Assembly: GCA_002701395.1 (NCBI GenBank)
Contig: NZVC01000057.1
Coordinates: 1 to 64,000, forward strand
Length of the DNA stretch: 64,000 nt
Direction: 5' to 3'
DNA from: Maritimibacter sp.
Lineage (GTDB): Bacteria > Pseudomonadota > Alphaproteobacteria > Rhodobacterales > Rhodobacteraceae
Position numbers and translations under genes: made by a program. Positions 24,678 through 31,957 of this stretch are shown piece by piece (the first letter of the stretch is position 1; every line of letters starts with the position of its first letter). The notes under the pieces are model-generated. The model searched no databases. It was not told where the DNA came from and saw nothing but the letters and a program-made list of their open reading frames with translations.

Positions 24678-25789
24678 CCTGTCGCTTCATCGCCGTGGGC
24701 GACGTCGCGCCCGACCGGGACGACCCGGCCAGCATATTCGCCCATGTTAGGGACCGAATCCGCGCCGCCGATCTTGGCTATTGCCAGCTAGAGGTGAACC
24801 TGACGACCCGTGGTCAGCGCGTGCCGCAGGCGCGTCATACCGTGCGCGGCAAGCCCGAGATCGCCGATGCGCTGGTCGGCACCGGGCTGAACATCGTGTC
24901 CTTCGCCGGAAACCACACGATGGACTGGGGCCCCGAGGGGATGTTCGACACGCTTGCCAATCTGGACCGCGCAGGCGCGCGCCACATGGGGGCCGGGGCG
25001 CACATCATGCAGGCCCGCGCCCCGGTGATCGAACAGCGCGGCGGCGTCACCGTGGGGTTTCTGGCGGTCAATTCGATCCTGCCTCAGAACTACTGGGCGG
25101 ATGACGACAAGCCCGGCTGCGCACCGATGCGGGGCCACACCGTCTATGAGCAGATCGAACACGACCAGCCCGGCACGCCCGCGCGCGTCCACACCTTCCC
25201 GCATCGTGAAGACCTTGCCGCGCTGACCGGCTCGATCCGGGCGCTGAAGGACCGGGTCGACGTGGTGATCCTGTCGCATCACGCCGGCATCCACTTCGTT
25301 CCGGCGGTGATCCCCGACTATCAGCGCGACGTGGGCCGCGCCGCAATCGACGCGGGGGCCGACATGGTGCTGGGCTGTCACGCGCACATCCTCAAGGGGA
25401 TGGAGTTCCACAACGGCAAGCCGATCATCCATTCGCTGGCCAACTTCGCTCTGGATCTCTGGATGACGCCGGAACACGCGGCGGGGCGTGGATTTCGCGA
25501 GATTCAGTCTCTGTCTCCGGGGTGGGAGCCGGATTTCACCTCTTCTTATAATTTCCCGCCGGACTCGCGCATGAGCATCGCGGTCGAGGCCACGCTGACG
25601 TCTGGTGGCGTGGCCGATCTGACGCTGCTTCCGGTCTGGATCGACCGGGACTCTGCCCCCCGCTTCGTGTCGGCCTCCGAACCAGAATTCGACCGCATCC
25701 TGTCGTACCTGCGCAAGATCACCGAGACCGCGGGCCTGCCCACGCGCTATCGCGCGGATGGCGACACGATCCGGCCCGATCCAGCATGA
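24674..25789 (+). CDS. CapA family protein (metallophosphatase fold)
   Basis: The 371-residue protein is of the CapA / PGA_cap type, a calcineurin-like metallophosphatase fold. Features are FIAVGDVAPD at the start, LEVNLTTRG, FAGNHTMDWGPEGMFDTLANLDRAGARHMGAG (about residues 76-107), VVILSHHAGIHFVP (about 197-210), MVLGCHAHILKGMEFHNGKPIIHSLANFALD (about 233-265). The GNH, SHH and GCHAH motifs carry the probable metal ligands. CapA of Bacillus acts in poly-gamma-glutamate assembly, but in alphaproteobacterial catabolic operons it is more likely a hydrolase of a phospho- or amide-type substrate. No signal peptide is seen, so it should be cytoplasmic. It is encoded between a transporter and an MmgE/PrpD gene. 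Confidence 0.85.
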   Translation: MTCRFIAVGDVAPDRDDPASIFAHVRDRIRAADLGYCQLEVNLTTRGQRVPQARHTVRGKPEIADALVGTGLNIVSFAGNHTMDWGPEGMFDTLANLDRAGARHMGAGAHIMQARAPVIEQRGGVTVGFLAVNSILPQNYWADDDKPGCAPMRGHTVYEQIEHDQPGTPARVHTFPHREDLAALTGSIRALKDRVDVVILSHHAGIHFVPAVIPDYQRDVGRAAIDAGADMVLGCHAHILKGMEFHNGKPIIHSLANFALDLWMTPEHAAGRGFREIQSLSPGWEPDFTSSYNFPPDSRMSIAVEATLTSGGVADLTLLPVWIDRDSAPRFVSASEPEFDRILSYLRKITETAGLPTRYRADGDTIRPDPA

Positions 25790-27114
25790 CCGTAACGCTG
25801 GATATCGCCGCACGGTCGCGGGCCGTGTCGTGGGACGCCCTTGCGCCCAGCGCACAGCACGCGGCGCGGCTGTGTCTTGCGGATGGGCTGGCCGTGATGC
25901 TTGGCGCCCTGCGGCTTGAACCTGCGGTCCAGCCGTTCCAGACGCAGGCGCGGCTGTACGGGCCCGGCCCCGCACCGCTGCTGGCGGGGGGAACCGCCCC
26001 GGCCCCGGCCGCCGCGCTGGCCAACGGCGCGCTGGCCCATGCGCTGGATTTCGAGGACACCTTCGACCGCGCCGGCCTGCATGTGAACGCGGCGGTGATC
26101 CCGACCGTTTTGGCGCTGGGGCCGGACAAGCCGCTGGCAGAGGTGCTTCGCGCCATGATCCTTGGCGCCGATCTTGCCTGCCGCATCGGGCTGTCCCTGA
26201 CTCGCGATCCGGCGACGCGCGGCTGGTATCACCCGCCGATGATCGGCGCCTTCGGTGCGGCGCTGGCCGGCGCGCTGCTTCTGGGTCTGGATGACAAGCA
26301 GACCGTTGCTGCACTGTCTCTAACGCAGGCGCAGTTCGCCCTGAGCGATGCCTTGAAACGCAGTCCCGCAAGCGATCTGCGCGCCGTCCGCGACGGGTTC
26401 GCCGCGCGCGCCGCGACCGAGGCGGTGATGCTGGCGCAGGCCGGGGTCACCGGCACGACCGACCCGGTGGCGGAAGACGGTGGCCTTGTTCACATGATGA
26501 CCGGTGCCGCGCCCGACCCCGCACCCTTCGCGGACGTTGGAAACCCGGTGCTGGCGACGGACGTGACGCTAAAGCCGTGGCCCTGCTGCCGGGGCACCCA
26601 TCGCGCCATCGCGCTGGCGTTGGACCTGCGGGCGCAGGGCGTCGCGCCGGCGGACTTGCACGATGTGGCCTTCGACGTGGCCCCGCCGGACGACATGCTG
26701 TTCGCGCCACGGGGCGACCGCATCCGCCCCGCCACGGCCATCGCGGCGAAGTTCTCGATCCCGTTCTGCTTTGCCGCGGCGATTTTGCACGGGGCGCCGG
26801 GGCTGCTGGCATTCGACGATGCCGCCCGGCGGGACCCCGACACGCTGGCGCTGGCACAGCGGGCCAGCCTTGCAAGCTGCGCACCGGGCACGACCCCGAC
26901 TGCGCGGCTGACATGGGCAAACGGCACGCAAGACGTCAGCCCGCTGCCCGACCCGCCCGAGATGCGCGCCGGGGACACGTCCTTTGCCCGGCTTACGCCG
27001 AAATTCACCGACTGCGTCGGGCGCTCTGGTGCGCTCGACATGCTGCTTTCCCTAGAAACCGCCGATCCCGCGCTGCCTGTCGCCACGTTGCTGGCCGGCC
27101 TCGCACCGGCCTGA
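25786..27114 (+). CDS. MmgE/PrpD family protein
   Basis: The 442-residue protein belongs to the MmgE/PrpD (2-methylcitrate dehydratase-like) family. Features are an early AARLCLADGLAVMLGALRLEP, then ANGALAHALDFEDTF (about residues 77-92), and a helical segment ending PKFTDCVGRSGALDML typical of the C-terminal domain. Characterised members dehydrate 2-methylcitrate or isomerise itaconate/aconitate-like acids, so a role on a branched tricarboxylic or hydroxy acid is possible. Its gene overlaps the CapA-like gene by four bases and is 17 bases before the P450 gene. Confidence 0.87.
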   Translation: MTVTLDIAARSRAVSWDALAPSAQHAARLCLADGLAVMLGALRLEPAVQPFQTQARLYGPGPAPLLAGGTAPAPAAALANGALAHALDFEDTFDRAGLHVNAAVIPTVLALGPDKPLAEVLRAMILGADLACRIGLSLTRDPATRGWYHPPMIGAFGAALAGALLLGLDDKQTVAALSLTQAQFALSDALKRSPASDLRAVRDGFAARAATEAVMLAQAGVTGTTDPVAEDGGLVHMMTGAAPDPAPFADVGNPVLATDVTLKPWPCCRGTHRAIALALDLRAQGVAPADLHDVAFDVAPPDDMLFAPRGDRIRPATAIAAKFSIPFCFAAAILHGAPGLLAFDDAARRDPDTLALAQRASLASCAPGTTPTARLTWANGTQDVSPLPDPPEMRAGDTSFARLTPKFTDCVGRSGALDMLLSLETADPALPVATLLAGLAPA

Positions 27115-27131
27115 TTCCGAAAGGCACCGCC

Positions 27132-28355
27132 ATGCGTCCAATGGACATCCGCCCCCAGCCCCGCAACACCGAGTCCTTTTCCCAGGACCACGACTTCGAC
27201 GCGGGGACCGACGATTTCGACGCGGTTCACGCGCTGTTCGGCGACCTGCGGTCGCGTTGCCCGGTCGCGCATTCCAACGACCTTGGCGGCTTCTGGCTGT
27301 TCACCCGGTACGAGGACGTGGAAAGCGCGATCTCTGATCCCACGCGCTATACCACCGCCGTGCAGAACGTGGTGCCGCGCGTCGCCACGACCGGGCGGCG
27401 GCCGCCGCTGCATCTGGACCCACCGGATCACACGCCCTATCGCCGGGCCCTGACGCCGCTGTTCCGGCGCGAACGGATGGCATTCTGGGACACCGAGATC
27501 CGCAAGATGGCCGAGGAGCTATTCCAACCCCTTGCGGCGCAAGGCAGCTTCGACGTGTGTCGTGATTTCGGCTATCCGCTGCCTGCGATGGTGCTGGCCG
27601 AGTTCTTCGGCATTTCCGCCGAAACCGCCGACACGATCCGCCGGATCGGCAACGACTTTACCCTCGCGCTGGAAACGATGGATCTTGATCTGATCCAGCA
27701 GACCTCGCTGGTGCTGTACAAGGCCGCCGCCGAGCTGATCGCCGACCGCAAGGACACCCCGCGCGATCCCGGCAGCGACCCGGTCAGCGCCATGCTGGAG
27801 ATGCGGGTGAACGGCGAACCGCTGCCCGACGACGGCATCCTTGGCACGGTGCGGCAGCTTCTGGTGGTGGGAATCATCGCCCCGACGACCTTCATCGGGT
27901 CGATGGCGCTGCATTTCGAACGCCACCCCGAACACCTTGCCCTGCTGCGCGCGGAGCCGGACAAGATCCCTGCCGCCGTGGACGAACTGCTGCGGCTGTA
28001 TACGCCCTATCGCGGGTTCGCCCGCACCCCGGTCGACGATGTCACTGTCTGCGGGCGGACCATCCGGCGGGATGAACCGGTGGCATTGGCCTTCACCGCT
28101 GCGAACCGCGACCCCGAGGTGTTCCGCGATCCCGATACCTTCCGTCTGGACCGCAAGGACGAGCCGCCGCACCTTGCCTTTGGCCGTGGACCGCACATGT
28201 GTGCCGGGCGCGGCATCGCGCTGGTGATGATCACCGCGGCGCTGGAGCAGTTCGTGCAGAACGTCGCCGCGTTCAAGATCACGGGCCCGGTCCCGATGAC
28301 CACATGGCCGGAATACGGCCCCTTAAGCGTGCCCGTCACGATCTCTGGCACGTAG
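27132..28355 (+). CDS. Cytochrome P450 with an atypical I-helix
   Basis: The 407-residue soluble P450 has the ExxR motif (DELLRLYTP, near residue 281) and the heme loop FGRGPHMCAGRGIA, with the thiolate ligand at Cys357. The I-helix oxygen-activation region reads VGIIAPTTF (residues 246-254). The usual acid before the threonine, [AG]Gx[DE]T, is missing. It is the last gene of the ABC-transporter operon and starts 17 bases after the MmgE/PrpD gene with a GAAAGG site. No ferredoxin or reductase gene is in the window. It may hydroxylate or O-demethylate the imported compound. Confidence 0.9.
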   Translation: MRPMDIRPQPRNTESFSQDHDFDAGTDDFDAVHALFGDLRSRCPVAHSNDLGGFWLFTRYEDVESAISDPTRYTTAVQNVVPRVATTGRRPPLHLDPPDHTPYRRALTPLFRRERMAFWDTEIRKMAEELFQPLAAQGSFDVCRDFGYPLPAMVLAEFFGISAETADTIRRIGNDFTLALETMDLDLIQQTSLVLYKAAAELIADRKDTPRDPGSDPVSAMLEMRVNGEPLPDDGILGTVRQLLVVGIIAPTTFIGSMALHFERHPEHLALLRAEPDKIPAAVDELLRLYTPYRGFARTPVDDVTVCGRTIRRDEPVALAFTAANRDPEVFRDPDTFRLDRKDEPPHLAFGRGPHMCAGRGIALVMITAALEQFVQNVAAFKITGPVPMTTWPEYGPLSVPVTISGT

Positions 28356-28356
28356 G

Positions 28357-28379
28357 GCCGTCGGGCACATTGCCCCGGC
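28357..28379 (+). terminator. Likely terminator of the ABC-transporter/P450 operon
   Basis: Right after the P450 stop codon, GCCG-tc-GGGCA pairs with TGCCC-CGGC over a CAT loop. A GC-rich bridge and GTTTCGTTT follow. The stem is good but the T tract is broken, so this is a moderate-confidence call. Confidence 0.45.
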
Positions 28380-28460
28380 GGGCGCTCGTTTCGTTTCGGC
28401 TTTACCGAATCCTAATGCGCAACTGGCATCAGCATCCCGAAGCAACCGCCGGAGATGCTG

Positions 28461-29858
28461 ATGTCCGTTTCGATCAGGGACGTTGTTAAGCCTTGGGGTG
28501 ACGCCGACCGCCGGGTCGGCGAGCAGGTGCATGACCTTGTTTTGCCACGGCTTAGGGACATTCTTCTAAGCGCCTATCGGCAGGTGGACGCGTCGATGCC
28601 CGCCGTACCCGATGACCTGTACGCGGCTGAAAAGGCCAAGTTCGGGTTCATCGCGCGGGGCGATTTCTCGGACGACTATTTCGCGCTTCAGACGCAACTG
28701 GCCGAAAACATCGCATCGATGACCGACTACGCCACCTATCTGCGGGGCTACGGGGTCTATTGCGGCAAGATGGTCGCGGAACTGCTGGATGCCAGCCAAG
28801 GCGAAACGGCGGAAAACCGGAACCGCATGGCCGAAAGCGCAATCGCCTCGGTCTTCGCCGATCTTACGGTGACGATGGGTGAATATTTCCGCAAGGAAGC
28901 GGAAGAGGACGCGCGCGCCCGTGCGGTTCTGGGAAAGGCGCTGAATGCGCTGGCCGACCGGGATCTGACCTATCGCGTGGGTGACGACGCGCCCGCCAAG
29001 ATCGCGGACGCGCGCGCCGACTTCAACGCCGCGACCGAAAGCCTTGAAAGCACCATGACCGAAATCGCCGGCAGTACCGAGGAAGTGTCGGGCAGCGTGT
29101 CGGAGATTGCGCGCGCCATCTCGGAACTTGCCGACCGGACAGAGGAACAGGCCCGGATGCTGGAACAGACGGTGTCGTCCGTCGATCAGGTCAGCGACGC
29201 CATGCGGACCAACGCCGACACCGCCCGCCGCGCCAACGGCGCCGCCGCCGAGGCGACGACGCTGGTGGGCCGCTCGGGCGAGGTTATGGCGCAAGCGAAC
29301 ACGGCGATGGGGGCGATTTCAAACAGTTCGCGCGAGATAGAGAAGATCGTATCGGTGATCGACGAGATCTCGATGCAGACCAACCTGCTGGCGCTGAACG
29401 CTGCGGTCGAAGCCGCGCGCGCCGGCGATGCCGGGTCCGGCTTTGCCGTCGTCGCGCAAGAGGTCCGGCAGCTTGCCCAGCGCACCGCCGAGAACGCGCG
29501 CAACATTCGCGACCTGATCGAGACAAGTTCGGATCACGTCGGGCGCGGCGAGAAGGTCCTGAAAGAGGTCGGCGTGACGCTCGACAGCACCTCTGAGCGG
29601 GTGACAGAGATCAACGGCCTGATGGCCGACATCGCCAACCGGACCGAAACGCAGGCCACGGCCTTCGGACGGATCAACGAATCCGTCACCAACATCGAGA
29701 CGCTGACACAGCGCAACGCCGCAATGGCAGAGGAAACGCACGCCGCAGTCGTCGGGCTGGACGGAAGCTCTGCCCGGCTTGGCGAAATGGTGGGACAGTT
29801 CCGCCTGTCGGATGCCACGTGGCCCGATGAAGGCGACATGAAAGCGAAGGCCGGCTGA
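28461..29858 (+). CDS. Soluble methyl-accepting chemotaxis protein
   Basis: The 465-residue cytoplasmic chemoreceptor has no transmembrane helices. Residues 1-140 are a helical sensor region (GDFSDDYFALQTQLAENIASMTDYATYLRGYGVYC), loosely like a protoglobin but without an obvious heme histidine. From about 175 comes a long coiled-coil signalling domain with the hairpin tip IEKIVSVIDEISMQTNLLALNAAVEAARAGDAGSGFAVVAQEVRQLAQR (about 295-345), which contacts CheA/CheW. The ATG at 28461 has GGAG at correct spacing; the in-frame ATG at 28455 does not. Confidence 0.92.
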   Translation: MSVSIRDVVKPWGDADRRVGEQVHDLVLPRLRDILLSAYRQVDASMPAVPDDLYAAEKAKFGFIARGDFSDDYFALQTQLAENIASMTDYATYLRGYGVYCGKMVAELLDASQGETAENRNRMAESAIASVFADLTVTMGEYFRKEAEEDARARAVLGKALNALADRDLTYRVGDDAPAKIADARADFNAATESLESTMTEIAGSTEEVSGSVSEIARAISELADRTEEQARMLEQTVSSVDQVSDAMRTNADTARRANGAAAEATTLVGRSGEVMAQANTAMGAISNSSREIEKIVSVIDEISMQTNLLALNAAVEAARAGDAGSGFAVVAQEVRQLAQRTAENARNIRDLIETSSDHVGRGEKVLKEVGVTLDSTSERVTEINGLMADIANRTETQATAFGRINESVTNIETLTQRNAAMAEETHAAVVGLDGSSARLGEMVGQFRLSDATWPDEGDMKAKAG

Positions 29859-29867
29859 CCAGCCGCC

Positions 29868-30590
29868 TTACGCGGTGCCGCTTTCGAAATAGTCGGGAAG
29901 CTCGTCGCGCAGGGTTTCGATCCGCCGGATCGTCGCCCCCAGATGGCCCCGCATCGCGGCGGCCGCCAGTTCGGGATTGCCGGACGCGATGCCTTCGACC
30001 ACCGCCAGATGGCCGTGGATGATCTCTGACATCTTGCCCTTGCGCGGAAGCTCCAACCGCTGGCACCGGCTTAGGTGCCCCAGCCGCCGCGCCAGCATCG
30101 CGTGCAGTGCGGGCACGCCGACCGTCTCGAACAAGGTCAGGTGAAACGCCCGGTCGAGTTCGTTGAACAGCAGCATTTGCGACGGGTCGTCCTGAAGCGC
30201 CTCTTGCATCCGGACGAAACTGCGCGCGCGTTTCAGCGCGGCCATATCGCCTTTCTCAGCCATGCGGCGGGCGACTTCGGTTTCAATGGCGACGCGCAGG
30301 AAGTGAACCTCTTTCAGCTGCGCCTCGTCGATCCGGGCGACAACGGTCTTGGACTGCGGAAAGATCCGGACAAGGCCGTCCTCTTCCAGCCGCTGTAGGG
30401 CCTCGCGCACCGGCGTCTGGCTGACGCCGTACTCTTGCGCCAGTTCGCTGCGGCCCAGCGTGGCGTCGGGGACAAGCTGCATGTCGATGATCCGGGCGCG
30501 CAGGCTTTCATAGACCCTGTCAGCGGCAGTTCCCCCACCGTCGACCCGGGCCGCCCCGCCTCGCAACAATCCCTCGGCAGACAAGTCCAT
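29868..30590 (-). CDS. GntR family (FCD) transcriptional regulator
   Basis: The 240-residue protein has a GntR winged helix (about residues 22-90: VYESLRARIIDMQLVPDATLGRSELAQEYGVSQTPVREALQRLEEDGLV) and an FCD domain (about 95-225) with metal-ligand histidines in ELDRAFHLTLFETVG and HGHLAVVEGI. It is divergent from the sugar-acid TRAP operon and has AGAGGGA before its ATG. FCD regulators usually sense organic acids, so it is the likely repressor of that operon. Confidence 0.92.
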   Translation of the reverse strand: MDLSAEGLLRGGAARVDGGGTAADRVYESLRARIIDMQLVPDATLGRSELAQEYGVSQTPVREALQRLEEDGLVRIFPQSKTVVARIDEAQLKEVHFLRVAIETEVARRMAEKGDMAALKRARSFVRMQEALQDDPSQMLLFNELDRAFHLTLFETVGVPALHAMLARRLGHLSRCQRLELPRKGKMSEIIHGHLAVVEGIASGNPELAAAAMRGHLGATIRRIETLRDELPDYFESGTA

Positions 30591-30667
30591 GCCGTCCCTC
30601 TTCGCACCTTGACCGCGACACGCATCCGCCCGTGCGGCTGCCCCATATCATAGGTGAGGAAGCCAGT

Positions 30668-30697
30668 TGCTTCAACTAGGTGACTAATATATTAGTT
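30668..30697 (+). promoter_or_regulatory. Promoter and palindromic operator of the sugar-acid operon
   Basis: ACTAATATATTAGT (30684-30697) is a perfect 14-base palindrome in the gap between the GntR gene and the TRAP binding-protein gene. A possible -35 (TTGCTT, 30668-30673) lies 17 bases before TATTAG (30691-30696), which is inside the palindrome and may be the -10. A bound GntR dimer would block the polymerase. Confidence 0.55.
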
Positions 30698-30763
30698 GGC
30701 CTGTTCGCCACCGGCAGAGGAGAGACCGGCGCCGAACACACCGAGCGTAACGGGAGGAACAGA

Positions 30764-31795
30764 ATGAACATCAAGGCATTGGGATCGGCAGTCGCGGCTG
30801 TCGCCTTACTTGGAATCACCGGCTTTGCCGCCGACGCGGCGGACCGGACCCTGAAGATTCAGACCTCGTCCAACGCCAGCCACGCGTCGCTGGCCTATCT
30901 CAACGAGGAATGGGTCCCCAAACTGGAGGAAATGACCGGCGGCACCCTCACGGTCGAGCTTCTTCCCGTGGATGCGGTCGTTCCGCGCCGCGAAACCGCC
31001 GAAGCGATCAGCGTCGGCATTCTGGATGGCGACCTGACGTCGATCAACTATTTCGCCGGTGTCGACCCGGCCTTCGCACTGATGGGCGACCTGATCGCGG
31101 GCTATGACAGCGCCGACCAGATCCAAGCCTTCTGTGCACAGGGCGGCGGCAAGGAGATGCTGCAGAAACTGTTCGACGAGCATTTCGAGGGCGTTCACGT
31201 CGTGGGCTGCGGCGCCTACGCGCGCGAAGCTTTCGTCTCTAAGGTGCCGGTTCGCGGCGTCGGCGACCTTGCCGGGCTGAAGATCCGTTCGCCCGAGGGG
31301 CTGGCCGCCGACGTGTTCAAGCGGGCGGGCGCCGCACCGGTGTCGATGTCGGGTTCGGAAACCTACGGCGCGCTTGAGAAGGGCGTGATCGACGCTGCCG
31401 ACAACTCGGCCTACGCCAACAACGACGCCAACGGGATGCACAAGATCGCCAAGTATCCGATCTTCCCGGGCATCCACTCGACCCCGATCCTGCAGTTCAC
31501 CGTGTCGGAAATGGTCTGGGACGAACTGACCCCGGCCGAGCAGGTCGCTCTCGAGACGTGGTACCTTGCCGCCTACAACGGCCTGCGCCAGTACTTCGAC
31601 CGCCTCGACCGCCAGCTGGTTGCCCGTGACAAGGCCGCCGGAGAGCTGGAAGTCATCGATTGGCCGCAGGAAGAGCGCGACGCGCTGCGCAAGATCGCGC
31701 AAGAAGCGTGGTCGGATTTCGCCGCCCAGTCCGATCTGGCGAAGGAAGTGTACGACGCGCACATCTCGTTCATGGAAGAGGCCGGCCTGCTGTAA
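30764..31795 (+). CDS. TRAP transporter solute-binding protein (DctP family)
   Basis: The 343-residue periplasmic protein has a signal peptide (residues 1-27, ending AADAA). Its DctP domain includes LNEEWVPKLEEMTGGTLTVELLPVDAVVP, DLAGLKIRSPEGLAADVFKRAGAAPVSMSGSETYGALEKGVIDAADN, and an early IQTSSNASHASLAYL. CGGGAGG precedes the ATG at 30764. It supplies the fused QM permease downstream and, judged by the operon, should bind an aldonate, aldarate or uronate. Confidence 0.92.
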   Translation: MNIKALGSAVAAVALLGITGFAADAADRTLKIQTSSNASHASLAYLNEEWVPKLEEMTGGTLTVELLPVDAVVPRRETAEAISVGILDGDLTSINYFAGVDPAFALMGDLIAGYDSADQIQAFCAQGGGKEMLQKLFDEHFEGVHVVGCGAYAREAFVSKVPVRGVGDLAGLKIRSPEGLAADVFKRAGAAPVSMSGSETYGALEKGVIDAADNSAYANNDANGMHKIAKYPIFPGIHSTPILQFTVSEMVWDELTPAEQVALETWYLAAYNGLRQYFDRLDRQLVARDKAAGELEVIDWPQEERDALRKIAQEAWSDFAAQSDLAKEVYDAHISFMEEAGLL

Positions 31796-31805
31796 GGCCG
31801 CCCAC

Positions 31806-31832
31806 GCCGCGCCCGGACCCACCGGGCGCGGC
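31806..31832 (+). promoter_or_regulatory. Intercistronic hairpin after the TRAP binding-protein gene
   Basis: GCCGCGCCCGG (31806-31816) pairs perfectly with CCGGGCGCGGC (31822-31832) over a five-base loop, 10 bases after the stop codon. There is no T run. It is the third case in this window of a hairpin between a binding-protein gene and its permease gene. Confidence 0.55.
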
Positions 31833-31957
31833 ACCCACCGGCCAGGAGGAGGCCGGGCAACAAGCACCGACCCGGACCACCGGGCAAGGGAAATCCAGAA
31901 CAGACAGGAGGCGGCCGCAGGTTCCGAACCGCGCCGCTTGGGGGAGAAGGGCCAGCC

